Program-made: the position numbers and the translations under genes | Source of the DNA: a virus | IMG/VR virus record: IMGVR_UViG_3300049893_001388 | Coordinates: 1 to 21,038 of that record | DNA: 21,038 nt | Reading direction: 5' to 3' (one strand) | Part shown: one piece after another, positions 6,242-14,436 of the stretch | How positions within the stretch are numbered: position 1 is the stretch's first letter | How the letters are laid out: the number at the start of each line of letters is the position of its first letter | Notes under the pieces: model-generated | Told to the model about the DNA's origin: nothing | The model's database searches: none | Seen by the model: only the letters and a program-made list of their open reading frames with translations

Positions 6242-7066
6242 TCAGCCCTCCGCAATCTCGATCACAAGGCTGGGAGTGGACGTGGACGTTGATTCAGGCA
6301 GGCACATCAGCATCAGCGCCGAGCTGTCGAACACCTGGGCCAGGCCGGTCATGTCCGGCCCCCAGGTCTTGTAGGTGTTGGCCTCTACCCTTCCGGCCCA
6401 CAGCCGCCGCAGGAACATAGCCGTCACGGCGCCCGTTGCAGAGGCCACGCCGTTGACCAGATACCCATTCATCAGCTGGGCGCCATAATCGCCCGCGTTC
6501 CAGGGTACCCGCAGAACCCTGTTGACGGCCACGCCGTTGGTAGAAACAGTGGCGCTACTTTCGGCCGCATTGTTATCCTGGTCCCGATAGCTCATCTGGA
6601 AGCTGTGGGCCTGGGCGCCGCCGGCCGTGGACAGCCAGACCCACATCTCGACTTCCTCCCAGGCCGGAGTGACGCCATCGCTGCGCAGCGGCAGGCGACC
6701 CGAGAAGCTGGGCTGCGAGCCGAGGGTGATCGTGGTGGTGCCGGCCGTTGGGATGGTGGTCGGACCAGCCCAGAACAGCAGGTCGAACAGGGCCAGGGTC
6801 TGGTTGACCGGCGAGAACGCCTCCACCCGCGACAGGTAGCCCTTGTTGCTGCCCTGGAACGACTGGATCACCGGAAAGCCCGTTGTCAGGTCCGTGGGAA
6901 CAACGCCCGTGGTGGTATTGGCCGGCGCCGCCCCGGCGCCGGGGAATCCTGCCGCGGCAAACGTCGTGGCCCAGTTGCCGGCCGTGGTGGTCACGGCCGC
7001 CGTTTTGGCGATCTGGACGTGCTGTTTGCTCGCCCCGATCAGCTGCTCAAAGCTGGTGATCGCCAT
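6242..7066 (-). CDS. Phage structural protein, first of two tandem paralogues
   Basis: The 274-residue protein starts at ATG 7066, 4 nt after the stop of the preceding gene. It matches its neighbour over the full length. The longest shared block surrounds SGRLPLRSDGVTPAWEEVEM. The two differ most near residues 20-40, 150-175 and at the C-terminal end, where this copy has a Ser/Thr-rich stretch. This looks like a gene duplication followed by divergence. The likely place is the virion surface or tail tip. No homologous family can be named from sequence alone. Confidence 0.75.
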   Translation of the reverse strand: MAITSFEQLIGASKQHVQIAKTAAVTTTAGNWATTFAAAGFPGAGAAPANTTTGVVPTDLTTGFPVIQSFQGSNKGYLSRVEAFSPVNQTLALFDLLFWAGPTTIPTAGTTTITLGSQPSFSGRLPLRSDGVTPAWEEVEMWVWLSTAGGAQAHSFQMSYRDQDNNAAESSATVSTNGVAVNRVLRVPWNAGDYGAQLMNGYLVNGVASATGAVTAMFLRRLWAGRVEANTYKTWGPDMTGLAQVFDSSALMLMCLPESTSTSTPSLVIEIAEG

Positions 7067-7070
7067 GGGG

Positions 7071-7460
7071 TCAGGCCGCCGGCATGGTGCGGGTCCAGCT
7101 GGTCACGGTCACGGTCTGGCCTGAGGCGATGCTCACGTTGTCGAGGGTCAGGTCGCCGCCGCCTCCCGTGGCGGTGATGGTCCCCTCCTCAATGTCGGTG
7201 CCGTTCGTCAGCCGGTAGTGGCCGGCGGTGCCGGTGCCGGATGCCGCAACGGTCCAGCTGCCGTTCAGCGTCACCTGGCCGGAACCGCTGGTGAGCGGGG
7301 TTGTGGGCAGCGTGATCGTCGCCAGGGCGCTGCCACCAGCGGCACCACCCACGCCAGCGGGGGAACCGGTGCGGATCACCAGGGAGGCGCTGGCCGGAAA
7401 CGCCGCCACGTAGGCATCACGGAATCGGTTACGGGTTGCAGTAGAAAGCTGGATTGCCAC
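7071..7460 (-). CDS. Small phage structural protein (tail or fibre type)
   Basis: The product is 129 residues from a GTG at 7460. It begins MAIQLSTATRNRFRDAYVAAF, then becomes a Gly/Thr-rich beta sandwich-like chain with ATITLP, GTAGHYRLTNG and DLTLDNVSIASGQTVTVTSW. This order is familiar from a widespread phage virion protein family whose members begin with LSTAVRN and contain TAGHFR and LDN segments. Its precise role in virions is not established to my knowledge. It heads a four-gene unit (7460 to 4046), with the start-associated motif 24 nt before its GTG. Confidence 0.7.
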   Translation of the reverse strand: MAIQLSTATRNRFRDAYVAAFPASASLVIRTGSPAGVGGAAGGSALATITLPTTPLTSGSGQVTLNGSWTVAASGTGTAGHYRLTNGTDIEEGTITATGGGGDLTLDNVSIASGQTVTVTSWTRTMPAA

Positions 7461-7483
7461 GGCTTGCCGAGGTCTGGGATTCT

Positions 7484-8233
7484 CTAGGTTTCCAGCGTCA
7501 CGCTCAGCTCATCCACCGTGCCGCTGACCGCGCTGATCTCCAGCCACACAAAGCTGTCCGCCGGGATCGGCATTTGATCCAGCGCAACGCTGGTGCCCGT
7601 GGTGGTGCTTGTCACCGTGGTCGGCACTGTTGCGGCGGTGCCGCCGCTAGTGCGGTCGGGCGCGTACTTGATGACAAAGCTCACGCTGGGGGAACTGGTG
7701 CCCTGCAGCACGGCCACCACCGCCGTGAGCGTCACGTCCGTATCAGCACGGAACAGGGTGAAGTCGTCCCCAGCAACCGGCGCCGTGATGCTGATGCTCT
7801 TGGGCAGCTCCAAGTTTGCCAACCCGCTCGGAGGCGTGTAGTTGAGGATCCCTGCCCCGCTCGGAATCCTCAACAGCATCTGGTTTTTAGGCCCCACCCT
7901 TTCGGGCACATTGATCCGGTTCACCGTGGAGCCAGAGAACGTGTAGAGGAGGATGCCGGCCACGGTGTTGAGGTTGGCATCTCCTGCCCAGTCGGTGAGG
8001 TACACCGTCCATTCCCGCAACGCTCCCTGCCCTTGGTATTGCTTGACGGGGGTCAGGTCCGGCTCAACGAGGATCACGCACTCCAACCCGCTGACCCTGC
8101 TACCTGGTGCCAAGCCCTCCCCTGCAGACCTGACGGCAATAGACGGTGTGGTGACCCCGTTGGCCAGCGTGTAGAGCCCCAGAAACGGGCTCAGCACCGT
8201 CGCAAGCTGGCCTCTGAGGGTAAGCACGTCCAT
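7484..8233 (-). CDS. Phage structural protein of unknown role
   Basis: The 249-residue protein starts at ATG 8233, 3 nt after the stop of the frameshift product. The N-terminal third (MDVLTLRGQLATVLSPFLG, then ECVILVEPD and REWTVYLTDW) resembles small tail-completion or terminator-type proteins in pattern. The C-terminal two-thirds are Thr/Ser-rich beta strands (ISITAPVAGDDFTLFRADTD) suited to a virion surface domain. I cannot name a family. It ends its transcription unit, and its TAG stop lies within the motif that heads the next unit. Confidence 0.65.
   Translation of the reverse strand: MDVLTLRGQLATVLSPFLGLYTLANGVTTPSIAVRSAGEGLAPGSRVSGLECVILVEPDLTPVKQYQGQGALREWTVYLTDWAGDANLNTVAGILLYTFSGSTVNRINVPERVGPKNQMLLRIPSGAGILNYTPPSGLANLELPKSISITAPVAGDDFTLFRADTDVTLTAVVAVLQGTSSPSVSFVIKYAPDRTSGGTAATVPTTVTSTTTGTSVALDQMPIPADSFVWLEISAVSGTVDELSVTLET
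7485..7493 (-). promoter_or_regulatory. Start-associated motif GGAAACCTA before the 7460-4046 unit
   Basis: The minus strand reads GGAAACCTA then GAG, 24 nt before the GTG at 7460. The TAG inside the motif is the stop codon of the upstream gene 7484-8233. It uses the A variant at position 3, like the copies at 102-110 and 3418-3426. Confidence 0.6.
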
Positions 8234-8236
8234 GCC

Positions 8237-8887
8237 TCAGCTTGCCATCAACAGCAGGTCTCCCTCCAGCCAGGCCGCCGCGTAGCGGTTTGGCAGGGTC
8301 AGGTCGTAGGTCAGCAGCGGCCGGTCCATGTCCCGCAGCCTGACGGGGCCATGGCACGGCTTGCCCACGCACACCAGGCCACCGCGGACGTTCCTGCCCT
8401 CTAGCTTCGGCGCCAGCACCCACACCACGCCATCGTCCGAACGCAGGCACCGCAGTTTGGGCGGCTGCACGTCCGGCTTCAGCGCCTTCAGTACCTCCGG
8501 CCAGGCCGCCAGCAGGATTGGGGGAGCCTGCCCCTCCCGCTGCAGGCTCAGGGCCACGGCAGCCACCTGAGGCGACAGACCCTCGCTGCTGCTGGCCTTC
8601 TGCTCACGCTGGAACAGGGCCACGTCGGCAGGCATGAACGGCTCCCGCCGCTTCTTCTCGTCCCTGTTGAGGTTCAGGGTCGTGGAATGGAGGTAGGCAA
8701 TCGGCAGTTCTGCCATCGCCGCCGCGTCAACCTTCATCCGCTGTAGGTGCCCCCACGCACGGATCACCACCGCCCGCAGTTCATCGCCAAACGACTGCCG
8801 ATGAAACTGCCCCGGGAAGGCTGCGATCAGGCCCCAGAAAATTTCTTCCCAGTCCCACGTTTCGGGCTGCCACCGCCCGCTGGCGGC
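8237..8887 (-). CDS. T-like extension of the tail assembly chaperone, read by -1 frameshift
   Basis: This frame is open from the slippery site at 8887 to a TGA at 8237, giving 216 codons. It has no ATG, GTG or TTG before 8770, although the part upstream of 8770 reads like real protein (PETWDWEEIFWGLIAAF then HRQSFGDELRAVVIRAW). It is therefore probably made as the C-terminal part of a fusion: 174 residues of the upstream gene plus 216, for 390 in all. It contains aromatic- and basic-rich helices (NRDEKKRREPF) and a C-terminal LLLMAS. In phages such as lambda the shifted product links tape measure and tail tube during assembly. A separate start at GTG 8770 is possible but lacks a good ribosome site. 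Confidence 0.75.
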   Translation of the reverse strand, partial: AASGRWQPETWDWEEIFWGLIAAFPGQFHRQSFGDELRAVVIRAWGHLQRMKVDAAAMAELPIAYLHSTTLNLNRDEKKRREPFMPADVALFQREQKASSSEGLSPQVAAVALSLQREGQAPPILLAAWPEVLKALKPDVQPPKLRCLRSDDGVVWVLAPKLEGRNVRGGLVCVGKPCHGPVRLRDMDRPLLTYDLTLPNRYAAAWLEGDLLLMAS

Positions 8888-9408
8888 TTTCCCAGCTCCT
8901 CCTCCGTCCGCTGACGGGTGGGCAGGCTTTCCGCCGCCTGTTCCTCCTCGGCCAACAGGTACAGGTCGCTGAACAGCTTCCTGTGTAGACCCTGCGTATC
9001 TGCCACGCCCCAGTCCGGCAGGTTCAGCCGGTGCCGAATCAGGGCCGTCACGGTGGCCTGTTGTGTCCGCTGGCCTGCCGCCCGGAACACTTTGCCCACC
9101 TCCTCAATCCGCGCCGCATGGCGCAGCTTCATCGCCTTGGCGTCAGGCTCTAGCTCCCGGCCGCTAACTGCCGCCTCCACCAGCTCAAACGCCTCGGTGA
9201 GCGTGATGCCCTCAGCTTTGGCAATCGCATCAGCTGCCTGCGCACCACGGACAAAAGCGTTCTGATCCTGTGCCAGCAGATCCTGGATCGTGGCGCTCTC
9301 AGCCACCGTCAGACCACCCAACACGGGCACACTCAGCGTCCCGCTGGCCTCATTGCCCACCACTCGATGCTCAGTCTTGGCTGGTGCCTGCAGGAATGGC
9401 AGCGTCAT
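8827..9408 (-). CDS. Probable tail assembly chaperone (lambda G-like)
   Basis: The unshifted product is 193 residues from an ATG at 9408 that overlaps the previous stop (ATGA). It begins MTLPFLQAPAKTEHRVVGNE, then a small domain with PVLGGLTVAESATIQDLLA, followed by mainly helical sequence, and ends in a flexible Gly/Pro/Lys tail (GGGSPKRGTGKKFSGA). Codons 173-174 (GGA AAG) form the in-frame heptamer GGGAAAG, the lambda G/GT slippery sequence, and the -1 frame stays open for 216 codons. That arrangement, with a shared N-terminus and an extended C-terminus, is the hallmark of siphophage tail chaperones. The function is inferred from it rather than from sequence similarity. The usual location just before the tape measure gene is not kept. 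Confidence 0.7.
   Translation of the reverse strand: MTLPFLQAPAKTEHRVVGNEASGTLSVPVLGGLTVAESATIQDLLAQDQNAFVRGAQAADAIAKAEGITLTEAFELVEAAVSGRELEPDAKAMKLRHAARIEEVGKVFRAAGQRTQQATVTALIRHRLNLPDWGVADTQGLHRKLFSDLYLLAEEEQAAESLPTRQRTEEELGKPPAGGGSPKRGTGKKFSGA
8863..8893 (-). promoter_or_regulatory. Programmed -1 ribosomal frameshift site with downstream stem-loop
   Basis: On the minus strand GGGAAAG occupies 8893-8887, read in frame as G GGA AAG. A 7-nt spacer (CCGCCAG) leads to CGGGC, a 7-nt loop and GCCCG (8879-8863), a perfect 5-bp stem. After slippage the frame reads GGG AAA GCC GCC. Slippery heptamer, spacer length and stem match the standard bacterial -1 frameshift design. Confidence 0.78.
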
Positions 9409-9533
9409 TTGGTAGGTGCGTCCACAATCTGTTTCACTAGCCTACGATCAATCTCACGCTGCACCAATGCCAGCCGGTTAGCAGCCGCCTGGGCCTGGAT
9501 GCGCTGAATCAGGGCTCGGTTGTCGGTGGTCAT
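9405..9533 (-). CDS. Small 42-residue helical protein between two coupled genes
   Basis: The ATG at 9533 overlaps the TGA of the upstream 460-residue gene (ATGA). The stop at 9405-9407 overlaps the ATG of the chaperone gene in the same way. The 42 residues (MTTDNRALIQRIQAQAAANR, then LALVQREIDRRLVKQIVDAP) are nearly all helical with an amphipathic charge pattern. The two exact overlaps make chance unlikely. The peptide may mainly couple translation, or be a small assembly factor. No function can be assigned. Confidence 0.65.
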   Translation of the reverse strand: MTTDNRALIQRIQAQAAANRLALVQREIDRRLVKQIVDAPTK

Positions 9534-10912
9534 GGCACTAGGTCAGAGGGGCTGAAGCCGAGGGCTAGGAGCTGCTGGCGGCAGTAGGAGGGGTTGCCCC
9601 AGTCCCAAGAGACAAACCGATCCCCTACCGACCAGCCATCAGGAAGATCTGTAGGCGGCTTCCCCTTGTAGCGCTCTTTTGCCCTGCGATACACCCACTC
9701 CGAGTCAGGGTCATACACCCCGCTGTACGCAGCTGGGACACTCCCGCTGGCCGCATACTCGTAGCGTTCGGCCCCAACGTCGCAAACCGCAGGGCCAACG
9801 CACGGGAACAGCCATCGAGATGGGAAGGGTGCTGTCTCGCCGTATGCCGTCAGGTCCTCGGCTGGCGTTTGAGATGTTGCCGTTGGGTTGGCAATGGCGC
9901 TGTAAACGCCAGGGGTTCCGACCTGCCCGGGGCCGCCAATAGGCCACATGCCGTATCGGTTGACATCATTAAGCGATCGCTCTGGCGCCTCGGGTACTCC
10001 GCTATAAGTCAGAACAGCGCTCACCGCTTCTGGGCTGATTCCGCCGATCCATCCTGTCAACGGATGCGTAAATAAAATGGCACTAGACGCAACTGTCCTG
10101 GTGCCTGTTGCCTCTGGCACGACATAGCGCATGTAATCCAGCAATGCGGACGGCGGTGAAATGCGACGAACCGCCCGATGGCTTACAACAAAACAGTGCT
10201 CTTCGTTGATGATCGGATAGGTCAGGACACTGCCTAGCCCTGTCCGCTTAAACGCAAACGCGGGCGGGGCCCATGCGATTGTTTGCACGCCCCACCCAAT
10301 GGTTCTAACATGGTTCTCATGCCTGCGCCGAACGTAGATAAAAACATCCTCAGTGACTGGCAAAACCAGTGACTCACTTCTGTTGATGCCCATGTAGGGG
10401 CTGCTGCCGGGCAGGCCTCCAAAGTATCCGGTCCGCTTGATCTTGAACGGGACTATCCGAGATGTGGAGCCAAGGTCTGGGTTATCAATGTTGAAAACCC
10501 ATGAGAACACGTCTCCCTCACCGCCAGCTGGCACAGGCGGACCAGCGTTGGGGAAGTCGGAGTTACTGGGCTCTAGACGGGCCGGTTCCGTCCATTCGAC
10601 AAAAGACTTCCCATTGCCGCTGTAAATCCTGAAGCCAATCTCGCCGGGAGTGGCAAAGCGATTGGCAACGCAGCCAAACCCAAGGAACTTGCGATTACGG
10701 TACGCCGCCGGATCTTCCTTCTTCTCGCTTTCAGGCACAGCACCGGGCCAAGGCTTGGCATCCTCCACGGGCTTCCTGAGCCGCTCGGCCTCAGCCTGCA
10801 CCCGCTGCCGGCGCTCTTTGTTCAGCTGGCTTTGCCGATTGGCCTCAGCCCATGCCTTTGCCAGACTGCGAAGGCTGTTGGTGACAATCTGGATGTTGAT
10901 TTGCTCTGACAT
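9530..10912 (-). CDS. Large phage structural protein of unknown function
   Basis: The product has 460 residues from ATG 10912, which forms TGATG with the upstream stop (a TTG one codon earlier is less likely). It begins with a charged helical region (about 15-55, QLNKERRQRVQAEAERLRK). The rest is rich in aromatics, Gly and Pro with beta-strand patterns (FGCVANRFATPGEIGFRIYS, DVFIYVRRRHENH, HPLTGWIGGISPEAV). The C-terminus contains many Trp and Tyr residues (DPDSEWVYRRAKERYKG, FVSWDWGNPSYCRQQLLALG). Such a protein would fit a tail-tip or fibre part. No hydrolase or lectin signature was recognised. It is the second gene of the unit starting at 11316. Confidence 0.7.
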   Translation of the reverse strand: MSEQINIQIVTNSLRSLAKAWAEANRQSQLNKERRQRVQAEAERLRKPVEDAKPWPGAVPESEKKEDPAAYRNRKFLGFGCVANRFATPGEIGFRIYSGNGKSFVEWTEPARLEPSNSDFPNAGPPVPAGGEGDVFSWVFNIDNPDLGSTSRIVPFKIKRTGYFGGLPGSSPYMGINRSESLVLPVTEDVFIYVRRRHENHVRTIGWGVQTIAWAPPAFAFKRTGLGSVLTYPIINEEHCFVVSHRAVRRISPPSALLDYMRYVVPEATGTRTVASSAILFTHPLTGWIGGISPEAVSAVLTYSGVPEAPERSLNDVNRYGMWPIGGPGQVGTPGVYSAIANPTATSQTPAEDLTAYGETAPFPSRWLFPCVGPAVCDVGAERYEYAASGSVPAAYSGVYDPDSEWVYRRAKERYKGKPPTDLPDGWSVGDRFVSWDWGNPSYCRQQLLALGFSPSDLVP

Positions 10913-11316
10913 CAATCATCCGTGGTCAGCGTGATGCGGTAGGTCTGGCCCTGGCCCGCTGCCAGAGTGATGGGAGTAGATTCAACGATGATGCTGTGAA
11001 TGTACGTCTCCCCGTTGATGTAGACCACCACCGTGTCATAGGTGTAGGTGCCCGACGTGCAGGTAAAGGCCGCATCCACATACGGCACCTCATAGCGCAG
11101 ATCCGTGGCATCCCACGCCCCTGTCCCCAGCGTGGCAGTGAACCGCGCGTAACCGGTGCCCGTGCTTTCGACGCTTTGCCAGTTGGCCACCGTGCTTTCA
11201 GCCGTGTAACCAGACGATCCGACCGAGCACAGCATCACCTTGAGGGTCTTCCCCTCATACGCCAACCCCGCAACGCGCTTCAGCTCCTTCTGGGAGATGG
11301 TGGTGGTGAGTGCCAT
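10912..11316 (-). CDS. Small phage tail-type structural protein
   Basis: The 134-residue product starts at ATG 11316 (MALTTTISQKELKRVAGLAYEG). It is rich in beta strands with ESTGTGYARFTA, RYEVPYVDAAFTC and DTVVVYINGETYIH. The layout recalls small phage virion proteins that pair a short helical start with a beta-sandwich carrying a GY-R motif. It is the first gene of its unit. The start-associated motif ends 18 nt before the ATG with no Shine-Dalgarno between. Confidence 0.65.
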   Translation of the reverse strand: MALTTTISQKELKRVAGLAYEGKTLKVMLCSVGSSGYTAESTVANWQSVESTGTGYARFTATLGTGAWDATDLRYEVPYVDAAFTCTSGTYTYDTVVVYINGETYIHSIIVESTPITLAAGQGQTYRITLTTDD

Positions 11317-11334
11317 GCTCTAGGCCGTTTGGTC

Positions 11335-11343
11335 TAGGTTGCC
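11335..11343 (-). promoter_or_regulatory. Start-associated motif GGCAACCTA before the 11316-7484 unit
   Basis: The minus strand reads GGCAACCTA then GACC, ending 18 nt before the ATG at 11316, inside a 31-nt gap. A second CCTAGAG lies 4-10 nt before the ATG, giving a short direct repeat of CCTAGA in the leader. Confidence 0.65.
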
Positions 11344-11347
11344 TTCA

Positions 11348-12343
11348 TCACGGCGCCGACGTTTTGTAGGGATGATCAGAGGGCAGATCAGCGGTGCGGC
11401 CCCACTTGTGCGCCGCATAGCCTTCTAGCTTCTGCCTGTCGGTGGTCCCTACGGCAGTGTTTAAAATCACGATTTCTGCCAGATCCATCTCAAGGAAGAA
11501 GTTTGCAAACAGGTTGCGGCCGACATCAAGCCCGAACGTCAAATCAAGCGTTGAGCCACTGGATGCCGTGGCAAGCGTGCCGCCGTTCCGTGTCATCCCA
11601 ATGCTGCCGGAGCCATGGGTGAACACGGCAATGGACCAAGCATTATCGGCGCCAATGGTCTGGATAACGTTGTCGTCGCTGCCATCCCAGTTGTAACCCA
11701 TGATCCTTGTGGAAGAAGTGCCAGACGGCGCATTAACAAACAGGCCAAAATACGCTTCCTGATCGCTGATGACGGCTTTGTTATCGTAGGTATTGGCGCC
11801 CGTCGTGGTTGCCCCTCTCTGCCTGAACACAGCCATCACCGTATGACTAGCGGCTGTGATGCAGTTATTCAACGTTGTGCCACTCAAGAAGTCGTTAGTG
11901 CCGTCAAACGTGACGAGGTTGAGAGAGTTGAGTGTGGCCGAGGCATACGCTGGTCGGCTGCCGGCGGTTCCTTGCGTTAGGTGTCGAGCGTTGCCGCTGC
12001 GGTCATTCCACTGGCTGACGGTGCCAGAGATAAGCGTGAAGTCGCTTGATTGACTGGCGTCGTACCAAGCAGTCGGCGACAGTGCGCTCGGGGTCCAGCT
12101 GCCGGGACTGACCAGGGTGGATGAAACGGCTAAGCGGCAGAACACCGTGATAGGAACTTGAGCAATAGACGGCTGCGCCGTTACCCTGACTTTTGTTGCC
12201 AGTGACACAGAAGTAGAGAGATTCAGCAGGTACGGGAAGCTCTGAATCTCTGCGGCAGTCCGCAACCGCAGCGTCTTGCGTACAGCCTCATTGAACGGCG
12301 GAATCACCACCGTTGGCGTCATCGTCGGGGGCGTCAGCGGCAT
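11348..12343 (-). CDS. LamG/concanavalin-like domain protein, probable receptor-binding or tail fibre protein
   Basis: The product has 331 residues from ATG 12343, which overlaps the hub gene's stop as TGATG. An in-frame ATG 63 nt earlier would lie inside the hub gene. The N-terminal quarter is a Pro/Thr and Val-rich stretch (MPLTPPTMTPTVVIPPFNEA). From about residue 85 the sequence shows features of a laminin-G-like carbohydrate-binding fold used in phage fibres: AWYDASQSSDFTLISGTVSQ, WNDRSGNARHL, LVTFDGTNDFL, TVMAVFRQRG and near the end DLAEIVILNT then KLEGYAAHKWG. It ends the tape-measure-to-fibre unit. Host-surface binding is inferred from the domain. Confidence 0.72.
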   Translation of the reverse strand: MPLTPPTMTPTVVIPPFNEAVRKTLRLRTAAEIQSFPYLLNLSTSVSLATKVRVTAQPSIAQVPITVFCRLAVSSTLVSPGSWTPSALSPTAWYDASQSSDFTLISGTVSQWNDRSGNARHLTQGTAGSRPAYASATLNSLNLVTFDGTNDFLSGTTLNNCITAASHTVMAVFRQRGATTTGANTYDNKAVISDQEAYFGLFVNAPSGTSSTRIMGYNWDGSDDNVIQTIGADNAWSIAVFTHGSGSIGMTRNGGTLATASSGSTLDLTFGLDVGRNLFANFFLEMDLAEIVILNTAVGTTDRQKLEGYAAHKWGRTADLPSDHPYKTSAP

Positions 12344-14436
12344 CAGTCCGGGGCAGGAGTGGCAGGCAGTTGGGAGGCGGTCATGCCGGGGGGCAGTGGC
12401 ACCCATGACGTGGTGGTGCCGGGGTCCGCACCAACGGCGCCCCAGTACAGGGCATCCGTGGAGGCGATCACGCCGTCGCCGGTCATCGCCCAGCTGCAGC
12501 CGTTAAGCCGAAACTGGCCGGTGATGCCGGCGGCCTGAACGTAGATGGGGTCAAACGGTGCATCAGGGAGGCGCATGGGATCGAGCTGGAGGGCCAGGGC
12601 GACACGGTTGCCCAGCAGCAGGCGGTTTTGGATGCGGCCGTAGTTGCGGGCCTTTTCCTCGGCATCGCTGGGGGTCAGGGTGAACCCACCGCCCACGGTC
12701 CAGCTGATGACATCATCCGGCGCATAGGGCAGGCTGAACTCCTGCGTTGCTTCGGTTTCCACGCTCCCCACGGCCCAGACCGTTTGCGTCACGCTTTCGC
12801 CCGGTTCCTCGGTTGAGTTGGCAGTGTTGTTGCGTTCCTCCTGGCTGGGGCGGCGCTTCAGGCCGTACTCCCGCTCAGTCCTGATGTTGGTTTCGGCGCC
12901 GATATAGGACAGTTCCTTGGCCCTGGCTAGCAGCTGGTCAAGGGACTCCCGGGCTGTTGTGGCGTCGGTGGTGTCATACACGTAGTCAGCTGACGACGCT
13001 AGGCCCTGCTGCCCGCCGATGGTCTTGGCCGCCAGTCCATAGGTGTCGGTGACGGTCTGGGTGATACCCGAGGCAATGTCCTTGTTAAAAGTCACGACGG
13101 ACACGGACGACAAAATGTAGGCGCCTCCGTCAAGATCCATGATCGCGCCGTCGGCGCTCTTGAACGTGTCCACGCCTAGCGATCCAGCGACCTCCATCTC
13201 GCTGATGAAAGTTTTGGTGACGGTCTTGATGACCTCGGAGGATCCCGCCGGCCGGCCACTGGAACCGCTCACCACACACGTTGAAGCCGGGTCGGTGTCA
13301 GCTGTCAGCCGGTCGCGCATGGCGACCTTTAGCTCCTCTGTGGTCAGCGTTTGAGCAGCCGTCAGGAGGGACGCACCGCTAGGCAGCCCCTCTCCGTCTT
13401 TAACGTATCTGTAGGTACTCTTTTCGTGGGTGACGCGGTACACGTCCTGGACAAAGGACGCCCCAACGCTGGCCCTGTCGCTGGCCCATGTGCCGTTCAC
13501 GTCGGCCGCTGCACTCTTGGAGATGCTGACGGTTTCTATTAGGCGGTCCCAGCCGTCATAGAGCGAAAACGACGCGCTGTAGGGCGCGTAATAGCCGGTG
13601 ACGCTTTGTGTGACCCCGCTGCTGTCCTGATAGTTGACCGTGATCGGTGTTAGGGCGCCGATTGTTTCGGTGTGCTCCCAGTTGCGCTTGGGATCCCATC
13701 CGGGGTCGCCGCCAGTGCCGACCAGGGCATTGTCCGGGGCCTTGAGCTTGCGGGTGGTGTATTTGACCCGCGCCGAGTCACCGGCAAGCGTGCCTACGCC
13801 AACGGGGCCCAAGTCGATCACGTCGGCATCCGTGATGATCGGCCCGGTCATGGCCGGAGCATCAAAGCTGAAGATTTCCAGCACGGCGCCATCGCGCACG
13901 ATGCCGAAGAAGTTCTCTGACACCAGCAGGTCGCTCATCACCTGGACGTAGCCGGGGCTCAGATCGAACTCCTCAACGCTGAATTTGTTGGTGAGGGGGT
14001 TAGACGACAGGGTGAGGCCGAGGGCATCCGCGCACTGCTGCAGCACGTAGCTTGCGCTAATCGGCAGCGTGGCGTAGTTGTAGACGTAGCAAGGGATGGT
14101 GGCGTTCTCTTCCTTGCTGTTGGGGTTGGTAGTCGGCGGCTTGCGGTTGGCAAAGAAGGTCAGCGGGCACCCCAGCTCCACCTTGGTGGTCTTGCGGTAA
14201 GGGTCCACCGTGGCCGACAGCACCCGCAGCGACCGGGGGATGGTGTCACCACTGCCGCCGGCCTTGGTGTAGGTAAACGTCACCGTGGTGCCGATGGCGG
14301 GCAGGCTGCTGCCCTTGAGTTCAGCGCTCCCCCGCGTCTTGATGAGCCCGCTGCCTTGCAGGTAGTCGTCTGCGATGTTGGCCTGTATGACAGGCCCCAA
14401 GCCGCAGGTGACCGTGGCGCGAATGTCAATGGCCAT
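12343..14436 (-). CDS. Tail hub or baseplate-like protein
   Basis: The 697-residue protein begins MAIDIRATVTCGLGPVIQAN and soon shows the pattern of a tail-hub entry domain: a beta domain with GTTVTFTYTKAGGSGDTIPR, then RVLSATVDPYRKTTKVELGC (about 70-90), where a change in variable and a tabulated set of positions are typical. The middle and C-terminal parts are long beta-rich stretches with coiled segments (RESLDQLLARAKEL). The gene lies after the distal-tail-like protein and overlaps it by TGATG, the usual order of distal tail then hub in siphophages. The assignment rests on gene order and pattern, and a search or structure prediction would settle it. Confidence 0.62.
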   Translation of the reverse strand: MAIDIRATVTCGLGPVIQANIADDYLQGSGLIKTRGSAELKGSSLPAIGTTVTFTYTKAGGSGDTIPRSLRVLSATVDPYRKTTKVELGCPLTFFANRKPPTTNPNSKEENATIPCYVYNYATLPISASYVLQQCADALGLTLSSNPLTNKFSVEEFDLSPGYVQVMSDLLVSENFFGIVRDGAVLEIFSFDAPAMTGPIITDADVIDLGPVGVGTLAGDSARVKYTTRKLKAPDNALVGTGGDPGWDPKRNWEHTETIGALTPITVNYQDSSGVTQSVTGYYAPYSASFSLYDGWDRLIETVSISKSAAADVNGTWASDRASVGASFVQDVYRVTHEKSTYRYVKDGEGLPSGASLLTAAQTLTTEELKVAMRDRLTADTDPASTCVVSGSSGRPAGSSEVIKTVTKTFISEMEVAGSLGVDTFKSADGAIMDLDGGAYILSSVSVVTFNKDIASGITQTVTDTYGLAAKTIGGQQGLASSADYVYDTTDATTARESLDQLLARAKELSYIGAETNIRTEREYGLKRRPSQEERNNTANSTEEPGESVTQTVWAVGSVETEATQEFSLPYAPDDVISWTVGGGFTLTPSDAEEKARNYGRIQNRLLLGNRVALALQLDPMRLPDAPFDPIYVQAAGITGQFRLNGCSWAMTGDGVIASTDALYWGAVGADPGTTTSWVPLPPGMTASQLPATPAPD

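Noticed and set aside
4046-7066. Possible diversity-generating retroelement acting on the fibre-type genes
   Set aside because: No reverse transcriptase gene or template/variable repeat pair with adenine-biased differences was seen in the window.
8237-8770. Independent gene starting at GTG 8770
   Set aside because: Protein-like sequence continues upstream of 8770 to the slippery site, there is no Shine-Dalgarno, and the frameshift model explains the frame better.
9973-9980. GCGATCGC (HIP1-like cyanobacterial repeat)
   Set aside because: I noticed only one copy in the window, which is too few to indicate a cyanobacterial host.
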